From an uncultured Pseudokineococcus sp. (GTDB taxonomy: Bacteria; Actinomycetota; Actinomycetes; Actinomycetales; Quadrisphaeraceae), in NCBI RefSeq assembly GCF_947495735.1, contig NZ_CANMAA010000010.1, forward strand, positions 62,001-126,000: DNA of 64,000 bases, given 5' to 3'. The translations under genes and the position numbers were made by a program. Under the pieces are notes generated by a model that saw nothing but the letters and a program-made list of their open reading frames with translations, did not search any database and had not been told where the DNA came from. Positions 41,834-51,423 of this stretch are shown piece after piece. Each line of letters opens with the position of its first letter. Position 1 is the stretch's first letter.

Positions 41834-42249
41834 GACGCCGCCCGCTCGGGCGACGCCGACGCGGCCTCGGCGGCCTTCACCGACGCGACGACCGCAGCGG
41901 GGTCGTCTCCGGCGCGCAGCGGCCGGCTCGCGAAGACCCCCTCGTGGGCCAGCACCGGCCGCCGGTCCCCCGCGAGCTCGGGGTGCTTCTCCTCCAGGCG
42001 GTCCCGGTCGCCGGCGAGCTTGCGCCAGTGCGCGACCGTCTCGCGGTCGCCGCGCCCGACGCCCTCCCAGCTGCGCGGCATCTGCTCGCGCGCCACCCCG
42101 GTGGACGCCCGGCCGCCCATGTTGAGCCGGCTCGGGCGGCGGCGCGCCGCCGACCCGCAGGCGGGGCACGCCGGGTCCGGCGCGGTCATGGAGGCAACAC
42201 CGGCCTCGAAGCGGTGGCCGGTGCCGCAGAGGAAGTCGTGCAGCACCAT
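41830..42249 (-). CDS. FmdB-like zinc-ribbon protein
   Basis: Predicted 139 residues. The N-terminus [20 protein letters not shown] followed by CPACGS resembles the FmdB/CxxC zinc-ribbon domain; the rest is charged and probably disordered (residues 55-139, with RDRLEEKHPELAGDRRPV). Such small proteins often accompany metabolic enzymes, and their role is unknown. ATG 42249 shares a base with the lactonase stop (TGATG), and its own stop overlaps the dehydrogenase start, so it is locked into the operon. Confidence 0.75.
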   Translation of the reverse strand: MVLHDFLCGTGHRFEAGVASMTAPDPACPACGSAARRRPSRLNMGGRASTGVAREQMPRSWEGVGRGDRETVAHWRKLAGDRDRLEEKHPELAGDRRPVLAHEGVFASRPLRAGDDPAAVVASVKAAEAASASPERAAS

Positions 42250-43073
42250 CAGCGGTACATCCCGTCGGGGGCGTACCGGAGCGTCTTCGCCTGCTCGGCG
42301 TCGTGGCCGAAGATGACGTCGGCGCCCGTCTTCTCGGCGATGTCGCGCAGCTTCTCGACGCTCTCCAGCCACTGCAGGTTGTCCCAGACGATGGCGGCGC
42401 CGACCGCGGGCGGTCCCCAGGAGTCGCTGAGGTAGACCGCGTCGGAGGTGAAGATCTTCGTGCCCTCCTCGGGCAGGTCGACCTTCAGCGACATCGTCCC
42501 CCAGGTGTGGCCGGGGGTCTCGATCACGGAGATGCCGGGGAGGATGTCGACGTCGCCGCTGACGGTCTCGAAGGGCAGGCCGTCGTAGTCGCCGACGATG
42601 TGCGCGCCCGCGCTGTACCCGTCGATCTTCCGGGCGCCCTCGAGCTCCTTGTCGTTGACGACGATCCGGGTCTTGCCGCCGGCGAAGTCGCGGGCGTTGG
42701 CCGCGTGGTCGAAGTGCAGGTGGCTGAGCACGAGGATGTCGATGTCCTCGGGGGCGAGCTCGAGCGACGCCAGCGAGGTGTCGAGGTAGCCGGGGCCGTC
42801 CACGGGCTCCTTGACGGGGAAGAAGTCGTGGAAGCCCGTGGGCGCCCACCGCTGCTCCCAGTCGCGCGGCACCCCGGTGTCCCACAGCACCCGGCCCTCG
42901 GGGTGCTCGATGAGCACCGCGTGGGTGGGGCAGTCGCCCCAGACCACGGGGTCGTCCTTGTGGTGGCGGTCCCGGATGGTGCGCCCGCCCTTGAGCAGCA
43001 GCCAGGTCAGGTCGGTCTCCATCACACCGGTGGACAGCACGTGGAGCTTGATGTCGGGGGCGTTGCCGGTCAC
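42249..43073 (-). CDS. Metallo-beta-lactamase-fold lactonase (AHL/gamma-butyrolactone lactonase family)
   Basis: Predicted 274 residues. Dinuclear zinc motif [10 protein letters not shown] (H-x-H-x-D-H) near residue 108, then GHTWGTMS and TSDAVYLS supply the remaining ligands. The N-terminus [20 protein letters not shown] and WDTGVP match the AiiA/AttM-like lactonase family. First gene of the minus-strand operon; it would hydrolyse a gamma-lactone to the hydroxy acid used by the next enzymes. GTG 43073 has AGAGG upstream. Divergent from a GAF/PucR-type regulator. Confidence 0.87.
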   Translation of the reverse strand: MTGNAPDIKLHVLSTGVMETDLTWLLLKGGRTIRDRHHKDDPVVWGDCPTHAVLIEHPEGRVLWDTGVPRDWEQRWAPTGFHDFFPVKEPVDGPGYLDTSLASLELAPEDIDILVLSHLHFDHAANARDFAGGKTRIVVNDKELEGARKIDGYSAGAHIVGDYDGLPFETVSGDVDILPGISVIETPGHTWGTMSLKVDLPEEGTKIFTSDAVYLSDSWGPPAVGAAIVWDNLQWLESVEKLRDIAEKTGADVIFGHDAEQAKTLRYAPDGMYR

Positions 43074-43189
43074 GTCGGACCTCTTCTCTCGCGTCGTCGC
43101 GGAGCACGCCGCGGCGGTGCGGCGCCCGCCCACCTTCGGGCGACGAAGCAGCCGTGGCCATGGAGATCGCTGACACACTGCGGTGCCCC

Positions 43190-43210
43190 GGGTGTGGGCG
43201 GCGCACACCC
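43190..43210. promoter_or_regulatory. Candidate operator in the divergent promoter region
   Basis: Dyad GGGTGTG-N7-CACACCC, perfect 7-base arms, 20 bases before the regulator start and in the 156-base gap between divergent genes. It could serve autoregulation and control of the lactone operon. Confidence 0.5.
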
Positions 43211-43229
43211 CGCCGGCGGAGGTGGAGGA

Positions 43230-44972
43230 GTGCTGGACGACGCCACGACGCCGCCCGGCAGCTTCGGGGTGCCGACGTCGGAGGCGCTGCTGCGCGCCGT
43301 CCACGACTCGGCGACCGACCTCGCCAGCGTGCGCGACCGCGGCCTGATCCTGCAGGCCCTCGTGCGCCGCACCCGCGCCCTGCTCGGCGCGGACATGGCC
43401 TACCTGTCCCTCAACGACCTCGAGGCGGGCGAGACCTGGATCCACGTCACCGACGGCGTGCGCACCCGCGCCTACGCCGAGATCCGGATGCCGCTGGGCA
43501 CCGGCATCCTCGGGGCGGTGGCCGCCGGCGGCACGTCGGTGCACACCGACGACTACCTCGCCGACGCCGACCTCAACCACCTCACCGACATCGACGCCGT
43601 CGTGGCCGACGAGGGGGTGCGCGCCATCAGCGGGGAGCCGCTGCGCGTCGACGGGCACCTGGTGGGGGCGCTCCTCGTGGCGCACCGCGCACCGGTGGTC
43701 ATGCCGCCCGCCGGCGTGGCGGCGCTGCGGCTGCTGGCCCTGCAGGCTGCCGTCGCCCTGGAGCAGACGCGGCGCGCCGGCGAGATCGCCGACCTGCGCA
43801 CCGCCGCCCACGAGTTCTGCGACGCGGCTGCCCGCGGGGCGCGGGAGGCCGCCGACGCCGCAGCGCTGCTGGCCCTGGATGCTCGCCTGCTGGCCGCGAT
43901 CGAGGACGGAGGAGGCTGCCGCGCCGTCCTCGAGGAGCTGGCCGCCGAGCTGGCTGTCCCGGTGGCGCTGCTGGACGCCGAGGGCGCGGTGCGGTCGGAG
44001 TCGGGCGCGGCACCGCAGCAGGAGAGCGAGCGGCACGTCGGCAGCGAGCACGCCGTCGAGGGAGGACGGGGCTGTCTGGTCACCCCGGCGACCGGCGCAC
44101 GGGCGGACGCCGTGCTCGCGCGCGGCGCCCTGGCCGTCGGACTGGCGCTGCAGGTCGAGCACGAGCTGGCCGAGGCCGCGGACCGCTCCGCCTCGACCCT
44201 GCTCGACGACCTGCTGGACGACTCGCTCGACGGCGGACCCTCCGGTGACCGAGCGGCCCGCCGCGAGGTGGCCGAGGCCCGGGCGCTCACCCACGGGGTC
44301 GACCTGCGCGCGCCGGCGTCCTCGCTCGTGGTCCTCGTGCCGGCCGCCGAGCGCCTGCGCAGCGTGGCCGCCCTACGACCGCTGGTCGCCGGCGGCGGGC
44401 TCGTCACCGTCCACGCCGGCCACGTGTGCCTGCTGGAGGCCGCCCACCACCGAGCCCCCGCAGACGCGCTGGGCGAGCGCGCCGCGGGGGCGCTGGAGGC
44501 AGCCGGCGTCTGCGGCCTCGTGGGCAGCGCCACCGCTGAAGGACGCGGCGCCGGGCCCCTGGCTCGCGCGCACGCCGAAGCCGCGCAGGCCGCCCGCGCC
44601 GCCCAGGTGCTGGGCTGGCGCCGAGGCCATGTCGACCGCGCACGCCTGGGGATCGCCGGGCTCCTGCTCGGGGGCCACAACGAGCAGGTGGTGGACGCGC
44701 TCGTGGAGCAGGAGCTGGGGCCGGCGCTCGCCTACGACGCCGCGCACGGAACGCAGCTGGTCGAGACCGCCACCGCCGTCCTCGAGGAGGGCTCGCGGGC
44801 CGCCGCGGCGGCCCGGCTGTTCGTGCACGTCAACACGGTGCGGCAGCGGGCCGAGCGTCTCGGGGACCTCCTCGGGACGGGCTGGGACGTCCCCCCGCGG
44901 AGCCTCGACGTGCACGCCGCGATGAGGCTGCAGGCGCTGAGGTCGTCGAGAGGTGCGCGGCCGCAGCGGTAG
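43230..44972 (+). CDS. GAF-domain, PucR/CdaR-type helix-turn-helix regulator
   Basis: Predicted 580 residues. A GAF domain (residues 20-175, with [28 protein letters not shown] split over its first helix) is followed by a helical linker, a GGDEF-like PucR middle region ([22 protein letters not shown]) and a C-terminal PucR HTH_30 ([20 protein letters not shown]). Such regulators control catabolic operons in actinobacteria. Its divergence from the lactonase operon makes that operon the likely target. GTG 43230 follows GCGGAGG at seven bases. Confidence 0.88.
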   Translation: MLDDATTPPGSFGVPTSEALLRAVHDSATDLASVRDRGLILQALVRRTRALLGADMAYLSLNDLEAGETWIHVTDGVRTRAYAEIRMPLGTGILGAVAAGGTSVHTDDYLADADLNHLTDIDAVVADEGVRAISGEPLRVDGHLVGALLVAHRAPVVMPPAGVAALRLLALQAAVALEQTRRAGEIADLRTAAHEFCDAAARGAREAADAAALLALDARLLAAIEDGGGCRAVLEELAAELAVPVALLDAEGAVRSESGAAPQQESERHVGSEHAVEGGRGCLVTPATGARADAVLARGALAVGLALQVEHELAEAADRSASTLLDDLLDDSLDGGPSGDRAARREVAEARALTHGVDLRAPASSLVVLVPAAERLRSVAALRPLVAGGGLVTVHAGHVCLLEAAHHRAPADALGERAAGALEAAGVCGLVGSATAEGRGAGPLARAHAEAAQAARAAQVLGWRRGHVDRARLGIAGLLLGGHNEQVVDALVEQELGPALAYDAAHGTQLVETATAVLEEGSRAAAAARLFVHVNTVRQRAERLGDLLGTGWDVPPRSLDVHAAMRLQALRSSRGARPQR

Positions 44973-45099
44973 CCGCCCGTCACCGCCAACGCGCGATCCA
45001 GGCGTCGACGCGCTTAAAGGGGCGAGGCCGTCCAGCAGCCACTCGAGCTACGTGCGCATCGACTGGCGACAACGCGCCGTCACCGAACTGACCAGACCG

Positions 45100-45121
45100 T
45101 AAGGTCCCGGGCAGAGGCGGG
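45100..45121 (+). promoter_or_regulatory. Promoter -10 TAAGGT with downstream GCAGAGGCGG
   Basis: TAAGGT (45100-45105), then CCCGGGCAGAGGCGG. A closely similar arrangement, TAAGGT followed by CAGAGGCGG, occurs at 52429, upstream of the other large unknown gene. The shared initial region suggests common regulation. Confidence 0.5.
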
Positions 45122-45155
45122 CGACGTCCGTCGATCCGTGCTCCGGGGGGACGCG

Positions 45156-46403
45156 ATGCAGATGCCGTCAGGTTCGACAGCAGCCGACGACGCCACGACG
45201 ACTGGTCGGAACCCGACCAGCCCCCCGTCAACTGCAGGGGGCCCGGGCTCACCGACCGACGGCGGCCCGACGGCGGCGCCCATCGCCGAGGACCTGCTCG
45301 AGTCCGACGTCGACGATGACGAGCTCGCCCGGGAGCAGGTCGAGCGCGAGCGCGACCGACTCCGGCAGTTCGTCACCAACCTCGACACGGACGACATCAA
45401 GTCCGGCGGCTGGTTCACCAAGCTCGTCGCGCAGGCTCTGGGCTCCTACACCGACAAGGTCGACTGGGAGTACTTCCAGGAGCGGTACAAGGGCGTCCCT
45501 GCAGACGCCGTCGTCGACCAGCGGATCAAGATGGCGGCCCGGTACGCCGCGCTCGAGGGCGGACTCTCTGCCGGGGCGTACTCGGCAGCGGTCGTCGCGA
45601 CCATCGGGAGTCTGGGAGGGGCCTCGCCGCTGACGGTCCCGGCCGCCGTCACGACCATGTTGGTCGACGTCACGTTCACCACCCAGCTGCAGCTCCGGCT
45701 GGCGCACGACGTCGCGGTCCTCTACCGCGTCCCGATCGACACGTCCGACCCCGAGGACATGTGGAAGCTCATCCGGGTGGCCTTCACCATCAAGGGCGGT
45801 GGAGCGATCAGCGACGGCGCGGCGAAGGCGGTCCCTGCCGTCGTGCGGCCCCTCATCAAGCGCTTCTACTCGGGGACCACCCTGCAAGCCGCCAAGGGGC
45901 TCCCTGTCGTCGGCAAGTACCTCCTCCAGCGGAACGCCATCAAGATCGGCATTCCGCTCGTCGGCGTCCCTCTCGCGGCGGTGCTTAACCGCTACACGAC
46001 GCTCGTCGCCGGACGGCACGCCCAAGGCGTCTTCCGCAACGAGGCGCGGGTCATCGAGGTCGCCGAGCGCTTGACCGAGAAGAGCCGGCACCCGCAGCTC
46101 CTGCTGTGGATCGCGTGGCTCGTCGTCAAGGCGGACAGCAAGATCTCGGACGACGAGGCCCTGCTCATGCGGCACCTGGTGCAGATTGTCGAGGCCAGGC
46201 ACCAAGTAGTGGACGAGGCGCTCGCGCGTCTCGTCGACGTCGATGCCGCCGAGGTGTGGGCGCGCGTCGAAGCCGAGCCCGGGAATCTGCAGGACATCGT
46301 CGATGCGGCGACCCAGGTGGCCGAGATCGACGGAGCCGTCAACGCACGGGAGCGGGCCGTGCTCTCCGAGCTCCAGGAGCGGTGTGTCCGTGCTCGCCGA
46401 TGA
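45156..46403 (+). CDS. Large hypothetical protein with EcsC-like and TerB-like regions
   Basis: Predicted 415 residues. A Ser/Thr/Pro-rich disordered start (1-50) precedes an EcsC-like region with a hydrophobic hairpin (AYSAAVVATIGSLGGASPL ... LVDVTFTTQLQLRLAHDVAV), further hydrophobic segments, and a C-terminal helical domain (ADSKISDDEALLMRHLVQI) that looks TerB-like. It may sit at a membrane. ATG 45156 with GGGGGGACGCG upstream was preferred over the GTG at 45138. The gene overlaps the frameshifted DUF7002 gene by 14 bases. Function unknown. Confidence 0.75.
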   Translation: MQMPSGSTAADDATTTGRNPTSPPSTAGGPGSPTDGGPTAAPIAEDLLESDVDDDELAREQVERERDRLRQFVTNLDTDDIKSGGWFTKLVAQALGSYTDKVDWEYFQERYKGVPADAVVDQRIKMAARYAALEGGLSAGAYSAAVVATIGSLGGASPLTVPAAVTTMLVDVTFTTQLQLRLAHDVAVLYRVPIDTSDPEDMWKLIRVAFTIKGGGAISDGAAKAVPAVVRPLIKRFYSGTTLQAAKGLPVVGKYLLQRNAIKIGIPLVGVPLAAVLNRYTTLVAGRHAQGVFRNEARVIEVAERLTEKSRHPQLLLWIAWLVVKADSKISDDEALLMRHLVQIVEARHQVVDEALARLVDVDAAEVWARVEAEPGNLQDIVDAATQVAEIDGAVNARERAVLSELQERCVRARR

Positions 46404-47009
46404 GATCGCCGACCGCTGGCCCCGCCTCTTCCACATGGCCGAGCGAACTCGTGGCCGTCGATCCAGCAGTACGGCCTGCTGTCGACGCAGGCGCTGTGCG
46501 ACCTCTACGGCGTCAGGCAGCCGCAGCGCGACGAGCTGCTCGCCCGCAAGCGACCGCAGTCGGTCCAGATAGCCCACCCCGAGCACGGGACGGCGTGGAT
46601 CCGGGATAACAAGCCGATCAACGAGACCGTGCTGCGGCGCACGCTCGTCGGGATGGGCGAGGACGAGTGGTACCGGACGCTCAACAGCCGCGTCTTCTTC
46701 TGGCTCACCGAGGAGCGGCTCGACAAGCTGCACGCCGCCTACCGCGGGCGCCAGCACGACCTGCTCGTCATCGACACGGCGAGGTTGCTCGCCGCCCACG
46801 GCGGCGAGGTCGAGCTCTGCCCGCTCAACAGCGGCGCCGTCCACGCCGGCGCAGTGGTCACACGCGGCGCCGGCACCTTCCGGCGGCTCGCCGACTACCC
46901 GTGGCAGGAGCGCCGACGCATCGCGCGGCGCGAGCCGGTCGTCGAGCTGACCGTCCCCTACGCCGTCCGGGACATCGCCGATCTCGTCGAGGACGTCCAG
47001 GCGCTCTGA
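46390..47009 (+). pseudogene. DUF7002-like gene with a frameshift
   Basis: The first 18 codons read VLADEIADRWPRLFHMAE, then at about 46441-46448 the reading must shift by one base to continue SWPSIQQYGLLSTQALCDLYG and on to the stop at 47009, a product of about 206 residues. A second, more decayed copy of its middle part lies at 50299-50522. The family is of unknown function, perhaps ADP-ribosyltransferase-like (residues H..Y..R pattern, guess). A sequencing error cannot be excluded. Confidence 0.7.
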
Positions 47010-47196
47010 CCTAAGACGGCTGTAGTTTCGCGCCGGGTCAACCAGGGTGACGCCCGTTGAGCGCGTTCTCAAGACGCGAAAGCGGCGCCAGCGGCATGAT
47101 GCTCGCATCGGAATGCGCGAAGGGATGAGCATGACTCCAGCAGCACAGGTCTCCCAGGTCGACAGCACGGCATCCACGCCTTACACGAGGACGACG

Positions 47197-48210
47197 ATGG
47201 CTGAACAGGGCTTGTTCGAAGTCCAGCATCTGGAGCGATGGGTCGTCGACCACCCAGAGATCCTCGGCGCAAACGTCAAAGTCGTGAGCCAGCAGTACTC
47301 AACATGGGCCACCTCGACGGGGAAGATGGCCGCGGAACGGCTTGACATACTCGCCCTCGACGCGTCGGGACAACTCGTCGTCGTCGAGCTCAAGCGCGAT
47401 GGGGATAAACGGGTGCACCTCCAGGCGCTTACTTACGCGGCGCTCGTGGCAGGCTTCACCAAGGGGACACTGGCCGAAGCCCACGCTCTCCACCTGTCGA
47501 AGACGTCCGGCGCGGCCGTGAGCACCGAACTTGCCCTCGGCTACCTCGAGGACCACGTCGAAGGCGGCTGGGACGACGACTTGCTCACCAGGCCCAAGGT
47601 GGTGCTCATCGCCGAGCGATTCCCGCTCCAAGTCATGACAACCGTCAGGTGGCTCGCCGAACTGAGCCCCAGCCTTTCGATCGAGTGCATCGAGCTGACC
47701 CTCTTCTCCGCACCGGGCGAGAGCGCCCCTCTCTGCGCAACCTTTCAAACCATCTTCCCCATCGACGACCTCACGGATCGCATCTTGAGCCCGACGAGCG
47801 CCGTTACCAGCGACGTGGTCAGCGTGGAGATTGCAAAGAGGAAGCGCCGTCAGCGCTCGGTGCAAGTGATCGTCGAGCACAAGCTCGTACCGACAGCAGC
47901 GCGCCTCTCGCTCTCGTTGGAGACACTCCTCAGACCAGACGTTGTCGCGAAGGTCAACGCATGGATGGGCGAAGACCCCGCCCGTTCGGTGGTGACGTGG
48001 CGTCAGGACGCCACGCGCCCCCTCCACTGGGCCGCGGAGCCCGATGTGCCCGGCTGGTCCGCCACCAAGTTGGCGCAGCACATCATCGAGCAAGCCACCG
48101 AGACTGCTTCTCGACCACTGTCTGGCCCGGACGCATGGATGTATGGGGACAACAACCTCTACGGCATTGCAGAGGAGCACTTGAGCAGCGAGGCCAGCGA
48201 GGGTCTTTGA
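47197..48210 (+). CDS. NucS/DUF91-like PD-(D/E)XK nuclease
   Basis: Predicted 337 residues. Catalytic region AAERLDILALDASGQLVVVE followed by LKRDGDKR (Asp and E-x-K) near residue 55, as in NucS-like and related nucleases, then helix LQALTYAALVAGF. The C-terminus is about 200 residues of unknown fold with basic segment AKRKRRQRS. ATG 47197 has GAGG six bases upstream and the family homology begins there; in-frame starts upstream to 47047 exist. Composition is less GC-rich than neighbours, consistent with transfer. Defence or repair role is open. Confidence 0.75.
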   Translation: MAEQGLFEVQHLERWVVDHPEILGANVKVVSQQYSTWATSTGKMAAERLDILALDASGQLVVVELKRDGDKRVHLQALTYAALVAGFTKGTLAEAHALHLSKTSGAAVSTELALGYLEDHVEGGWDDDLLTRPKVVLIAERFPLQVMTTVRWLAELSPSLSIECIELTLFSAPGESAPLCATFQTIFPIDDLTDRILSPTSAVTSDVVSVEIAKRKRRQRSVQVIVEHKLVPTAARLSLSLETLLRPDVVAKVNAWMGEDPARSVVTWRQDATRPLHWAAEPDVPGWSATKLAQHIIEQATETASRPLSGPDAWMYGDNNLYGIAEEHLSSEASEGL

Positions 48211-48454
48211 CTCTGGGGCGTGCATCTCGCATCAACGTGGGCACGGGGCGGTCGTTCCGTGGCCGAGGTGATGTCGGCGTGCCGAGCCATCTCGTTCGAC
48301 CCGCGCTGCCAGAAGCGTCCAGGTCGTACCTCGACTGTCGCGCCCGGGCACCGGGTCCTCCAGCTGGTAGGCACCCCGTGCCCGTGCTCCCGGTGAAGAC
48401 GTGGCGTCGTCAACAGCCCTACGAGCCGGCGTCCTGGGTGGTAGACCCACGGGC

Positions 48455-49099
48455 ATGGCCACCGAGACCGCCGACGTCGACCGCCTCCTCGCCCACGTCG
48501 AGGCGACGCTGCCGCGGGAGGGGTGGACCGAGTGGCCCGGCGGGTGGAAGGGCCAGTCGGAGCTGGCCCTCCTCGACGCCGTTTTCAGCATCAGCGCCCG
48601 GTACGGCGCCGAGGACACAGGTGTTCGTAGCGTCGTGAAGGCCTACCGCGACCGCGACGGCGCGCCAGGAGTCGACGACCTCAGGACGCTCGCCGGTTTC
48701 GACCCGCAGGCGCTGGTCGACCTCTTGCAGAACAGGCAGCAGGTCTCGGGCCGGCTGAAGGCCGAGGCCGTCGTCGAGGCCGCCCGCAAGCTCGTCGCGG
48801 CGGGCGGCACGTCGAGCGAGACCGTCGACGCCGAGCAGCACCGCCAGGCGTACACGAGCGTGCACGGCCTCGGGAAGCAGACGTGGAACTACTTCTGCAT
48901 GCTGCTCGGCCGCCCGCAGGTCAAGGCCGACCGCATGGTCGTCCGCTTCGTCGAGCAGGCGCTCGACCGCACCCCGACCCCCGACGAGGCCAACCGCCTG
49001 GTCCACGCCGTCGCCGAGCGACTGGTCGTCCCGCCCACCGACCTCGACCACGCCATCTGGAGCGCGACGCGAGTCGCCTCGCGCGAGGAGGACACCTGA
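48455..49099 (+). CDS. EndoIII/HhH-GPD-like DNA glycosylase-related protein
   Basis: Predicted 214 residues, all-helical. The helix-hairpin-helix SVHGLGKQTWNYFCMLLG with the following KADRMVVRFV gives the glycosylase-type Lys (in the hairpin) and Asp positions of the EndoIII superfamily. No iron-sulfur cysteine cluster follows. It may be a DNA-binding relative rather than an active glycosylase. ATG 48455 lacks a clear ribosome site. Its neighbours are nuclease-type genes. The 244 bases before it show no other gene. Confidence 0.7.
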   Translation: MATETADVDRLLAHVEATLPREGWTEWPGGWKGQSELALLDAVFSISARYGAEDTGVRSVVKAYRDRDGAPGVDDLRTLAGFDPQALVDLLQNRQQVSGRLKAEAVVEAARKLVAAGGTSSETVDAEQHRQAYTSVHGLGKQTWNYFCMLLGRPQVKADRMVVRFVEQALDRTPTPDEANRLVHAVAERLVVPPTDLDHAIWSATRVASREEDT

Positions 49100-49121
49100 G
49101 CCAGACAGTGCCCTCGGGCGC

Positions 49122-50146
49122 TCACACGCGCTGGGCCGCGTCCACGAGGTAGGGCATCAGCGCGGCGAGTTCTCGGACGACGTCGTCGAGCGACAGGTCG
49201 ACGCCCAGGACGAAGGTCGCTCCAAAGAGGCAGTAGCCGAAGCCTCCGTGGCACCGGGCCCCTTGCCGAGGTGCGGTGGCCCGCCCCCGGTGACCATCCG
49301 TTCCCACCCCCGCCGCCGCTGACGGTCCTCGCGGGGCCGGGCCGGTTCGACGTCCCAGTCGTCCCGCGCGGCGGCCAGCAGCGGCCACAGGTCCCAGAGG
49401 TGAGCCCAGTCGTAGGTCTCTCCGTCCGCGACGTCGTCCTGGCGAAGGCCGACGAGCACGAGCAGACCGTCCGGTGAGGCGGGCCCGGCGGCCCTTGCCC
49501 CCGTGCGGCCCGCCGACGAGCGGGCCCCGGCCTGCAGGACGACCGACGACCCGTTGCGCGCTGTCGGCGCCTCCAAGCAGAGGACGTCGCGGAGCCCGTA
49601 GAACGGCTGCACCACCACATCCAGCCCGGTTGCTGTCCAGATGCCCGATGCGACCCAGGACATCCGGGCCGTCGCCGCTGCCGCCACGTCCTCGCCGTCC
49701 CGCACGCCACCCCACCGCGTCGCCGCGCTCAGCCGCGGGACGCGCCTGGCGTGCTCGAGCCAGGCGCGGGCCGTGGCCGAGACCCACTCGTGAGCGCTGC
49801 CGGCGTGGAGAGCCAGCAGGTCCTCCCACATGACGACGCGCCAGGACGGCGGCGCCGACCCGAGCGCGAGGTATCGAGAGCGCAGGAGCACATGGGCCTG
49901 CGTTCCAGGTGTTGCGGTGGCGACCCGGTCCAGCCGTCGCTCGTCGGGGGCCACGAGCATCGACGAGGTCAGCACGGTCGTCGTCCCGTTCGCCGCCGCG
50001 ACGACCAGGCCTGCCTGCCACACGCCGGTCAGCTGGTCGTCGCGGTGCACGCTGACGGTCGGCGTCGGGGCGGGGAGCTGGCACGCAGTCACCAGCGGCC
50101 CGGTGTCCGTCTCGACGAGGGCGGCGAGCGCACCGAGCCGACGCAC
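49122..50146 (-). pseudogene. Frameshifted hypothetical gene
   Basis: One frame from GTG 50146 runs through VRRLGALAALVETDTGPLV, PSWRVVMWEDLLALHAGSAH and DWAHLWDLWPLLAAARDDWD to about 49260; the natural C-terminus, GGFGYCLFGATFVLGVDLSL ending at 49122, lies in another frame. A single base change near 49255-49275 (run GGGCCC) reconciles them into a protein of about 340 residues. I do not recognise the family. The long run of otherwise good coding sequence argues for a recent frameshift or a sequencing error. Confidence 0.6.
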
Positions 50147-50298
50147 GTCACCGGAGCGGGTGGCAGGAGGTGGCCGACGCCTACCGGCACTTGCGTGTGG
50201 TCCTCCCCGCCGCGCCACCCGTTCACCTCGCGCACAGATCCAGCGGAGCAGCGCCGTCCGACAACGGGGCTCCGGCGACCACCGATGCGGCGGGGACC

Positions 50299-50522
50299 AC
50301 CCATCCCGGGCATGGGACGGCGGGGATCCGAGACACCAAGCCGATCCACGAGAGCGTGCCGCGTCGCGCGCTCGTCGGCATGGACGGGGGAGTCCGTACC
50401 GGACGCTCAGCAGCCGCGTCTCCTTCTGGCTCATCGAGAAGCGGCTCACCACGCTGCACGCCCCCGCGCTCCAGAGGATCGCGCGGAGGTCGACAGCCAC
50501 CCGCGTCGGCAGCACCCCGTAG
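50299..50522 (+). pseudogene. Second, decayed copy of the DUF7002-like gene
   Basis: DNA from about 50299 closely matches the region starting near 46573 of the first copy; translated pieces read HGTAGIRDTKPIHESV against HGTAWIRDNKPINETV, and YRTLSSRVSFWLIEKRL against YRTLNSRVFFWLTEERL in a shifted frame. It lacks the N-terminal third and the C-terminus and ends at a stop just before the HipA-like gene. Confidence 0.8.
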
Positions 50523-50525
50523 CGT
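50520..50525 (+). promoter_or_regulatory. -10 box TAGCGT for a leaderless HipA-like transcript
   Basis: TAGCGT followed by seven bases and GTG 50533; no ribosome site. Same arrangement as before the TetR gene at 9710. Confidence 0.5.
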
Positions 50526-50532
50526 CGGCTAC

Positions 50533-51423
50533 GTGGCGCACGCGTCGGTCCGGGACGTCTCGGCGTGGGAGGTGGCCGGCTTCGAAGCCATGGGCAGCAG
50601 CGGCAACACCTGGCTGAGAGACGCGGCCGACGAGCGCTGGTTGTTCAAGCCGAACCGCGTGCACGAGAACGGCCACGAGGAGGGCGAGGACTGGGCCGAG
50701 GCGCTCGCCTGCTCGGTCGCCCGGCTGCTGGGTGTGCCTGCCGCTCATGCCGAGGTGGCGTCGCGCGACGGTCGGCGCGGCGCCGTCTCGCGAGACATCG
50801 TCACGGCGATGCGGCGTCGCGAGGGCTGGGAGTTGCACGCGGGGCTCGTGCTGCTGGGCGGGTCCGTGGACCGTGAAGCGCCGAAGGAAGTCCGTCATGC
50901 CGCACACACCCTCGACGCCGTGCTGGCCGTCCTGCACGATGTCGCGCCTCCCGACGAGGTGAGCGGCACGAGCGCCGGAGACGTCTTCGCGGGCTACCTG
51001 CTGCTCGACGCCCTCATCAGCAACCAGGACAGGCACGAGGAGAACTGGGCCGTCCTCGCCCGCCCGTCCGGCGAGCTCGTCCTGGCGCCGACGTACGACC
51101 ATGGTGCGTCCATGGGCTTCCAGCTCACCGACGGCAAACGCCTGGAGATCCTGACCGGACGGGGCGTCGAGTCCTACGTGCGTCGCGCGAGGGCATCGAA
51201 GATGGGAGACGGCAAGGCGCGTCTTCTCGACGTGGTGAGGCAGGCGCTGGAGCGGTGCGGCGCTGCTGCCTCGGAGCAGTGGGTCGGCCGACTGGGCGAC
51301 ATCTCGGAGGATGATCTCGCCGCAGCGGTCGACGGCACGCCGGCGATGTCGGACCCTGCTCGTACGTTCAGCCATGCACTGTTGACCGCGAACCGGAGGA
51401 GGTTGCTCGATGCGCACGGTTGA
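50533..51423 (+). CDS. HipA-like Ser/Thr kinase (HipT-sized)
   Basis: Predicted 296 residues, only the kinase half of HipA. Gly-rich loop GSSGN at 21-25, ATP Lys39 (WLFKPN), catalytic motif SNQDRHEENW with Asp166 and Asn171, and metal Asp189 in PTYDHGASMGF. Like HipT of HipBST systems it lacks the N-subdomain, which instead is encoded by the next gene. In known systems the kinase phosphorylates aminoacyl-tRNA synthetases. No HipB-like HTH gene is adjacent. GTG 50533 is chosen from the leaderless -10 box. Confidence 0.82.
   Translation: MAHASVRDVSAWEVAGFEAMGSSGNTWLRDAADERWLFKPNRVHENGHEEGEDWAEALACSVARLLGVPAAHAEVASRDGRRGAVSRDIVTAMRRREGWELHAGLVLLGGSVDREAPKEVRHAAHTLDAVLAVLHDVAPPDEVSGTSAGDVFAGYLLLDALISNQDRHEENWAVLARPSGELVLAPTYDHGASMGFQLTDGKRLEILTGRGVESYVRRARASKMGDGKARLLDVVRQALERCGAAASEQWVGRLGDISEDDLAAAVDGTPAMSDPARTFSHALLTANRRRLLDAHG

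Noticed and set aside
43154-44248. A CPGC-containing frame suggesting a zinc ribbon at the regulator start
   Set aside because: The CPGC falls in the promoter region in a frame that turns Arg-rich over the regulator gene; coincidence.
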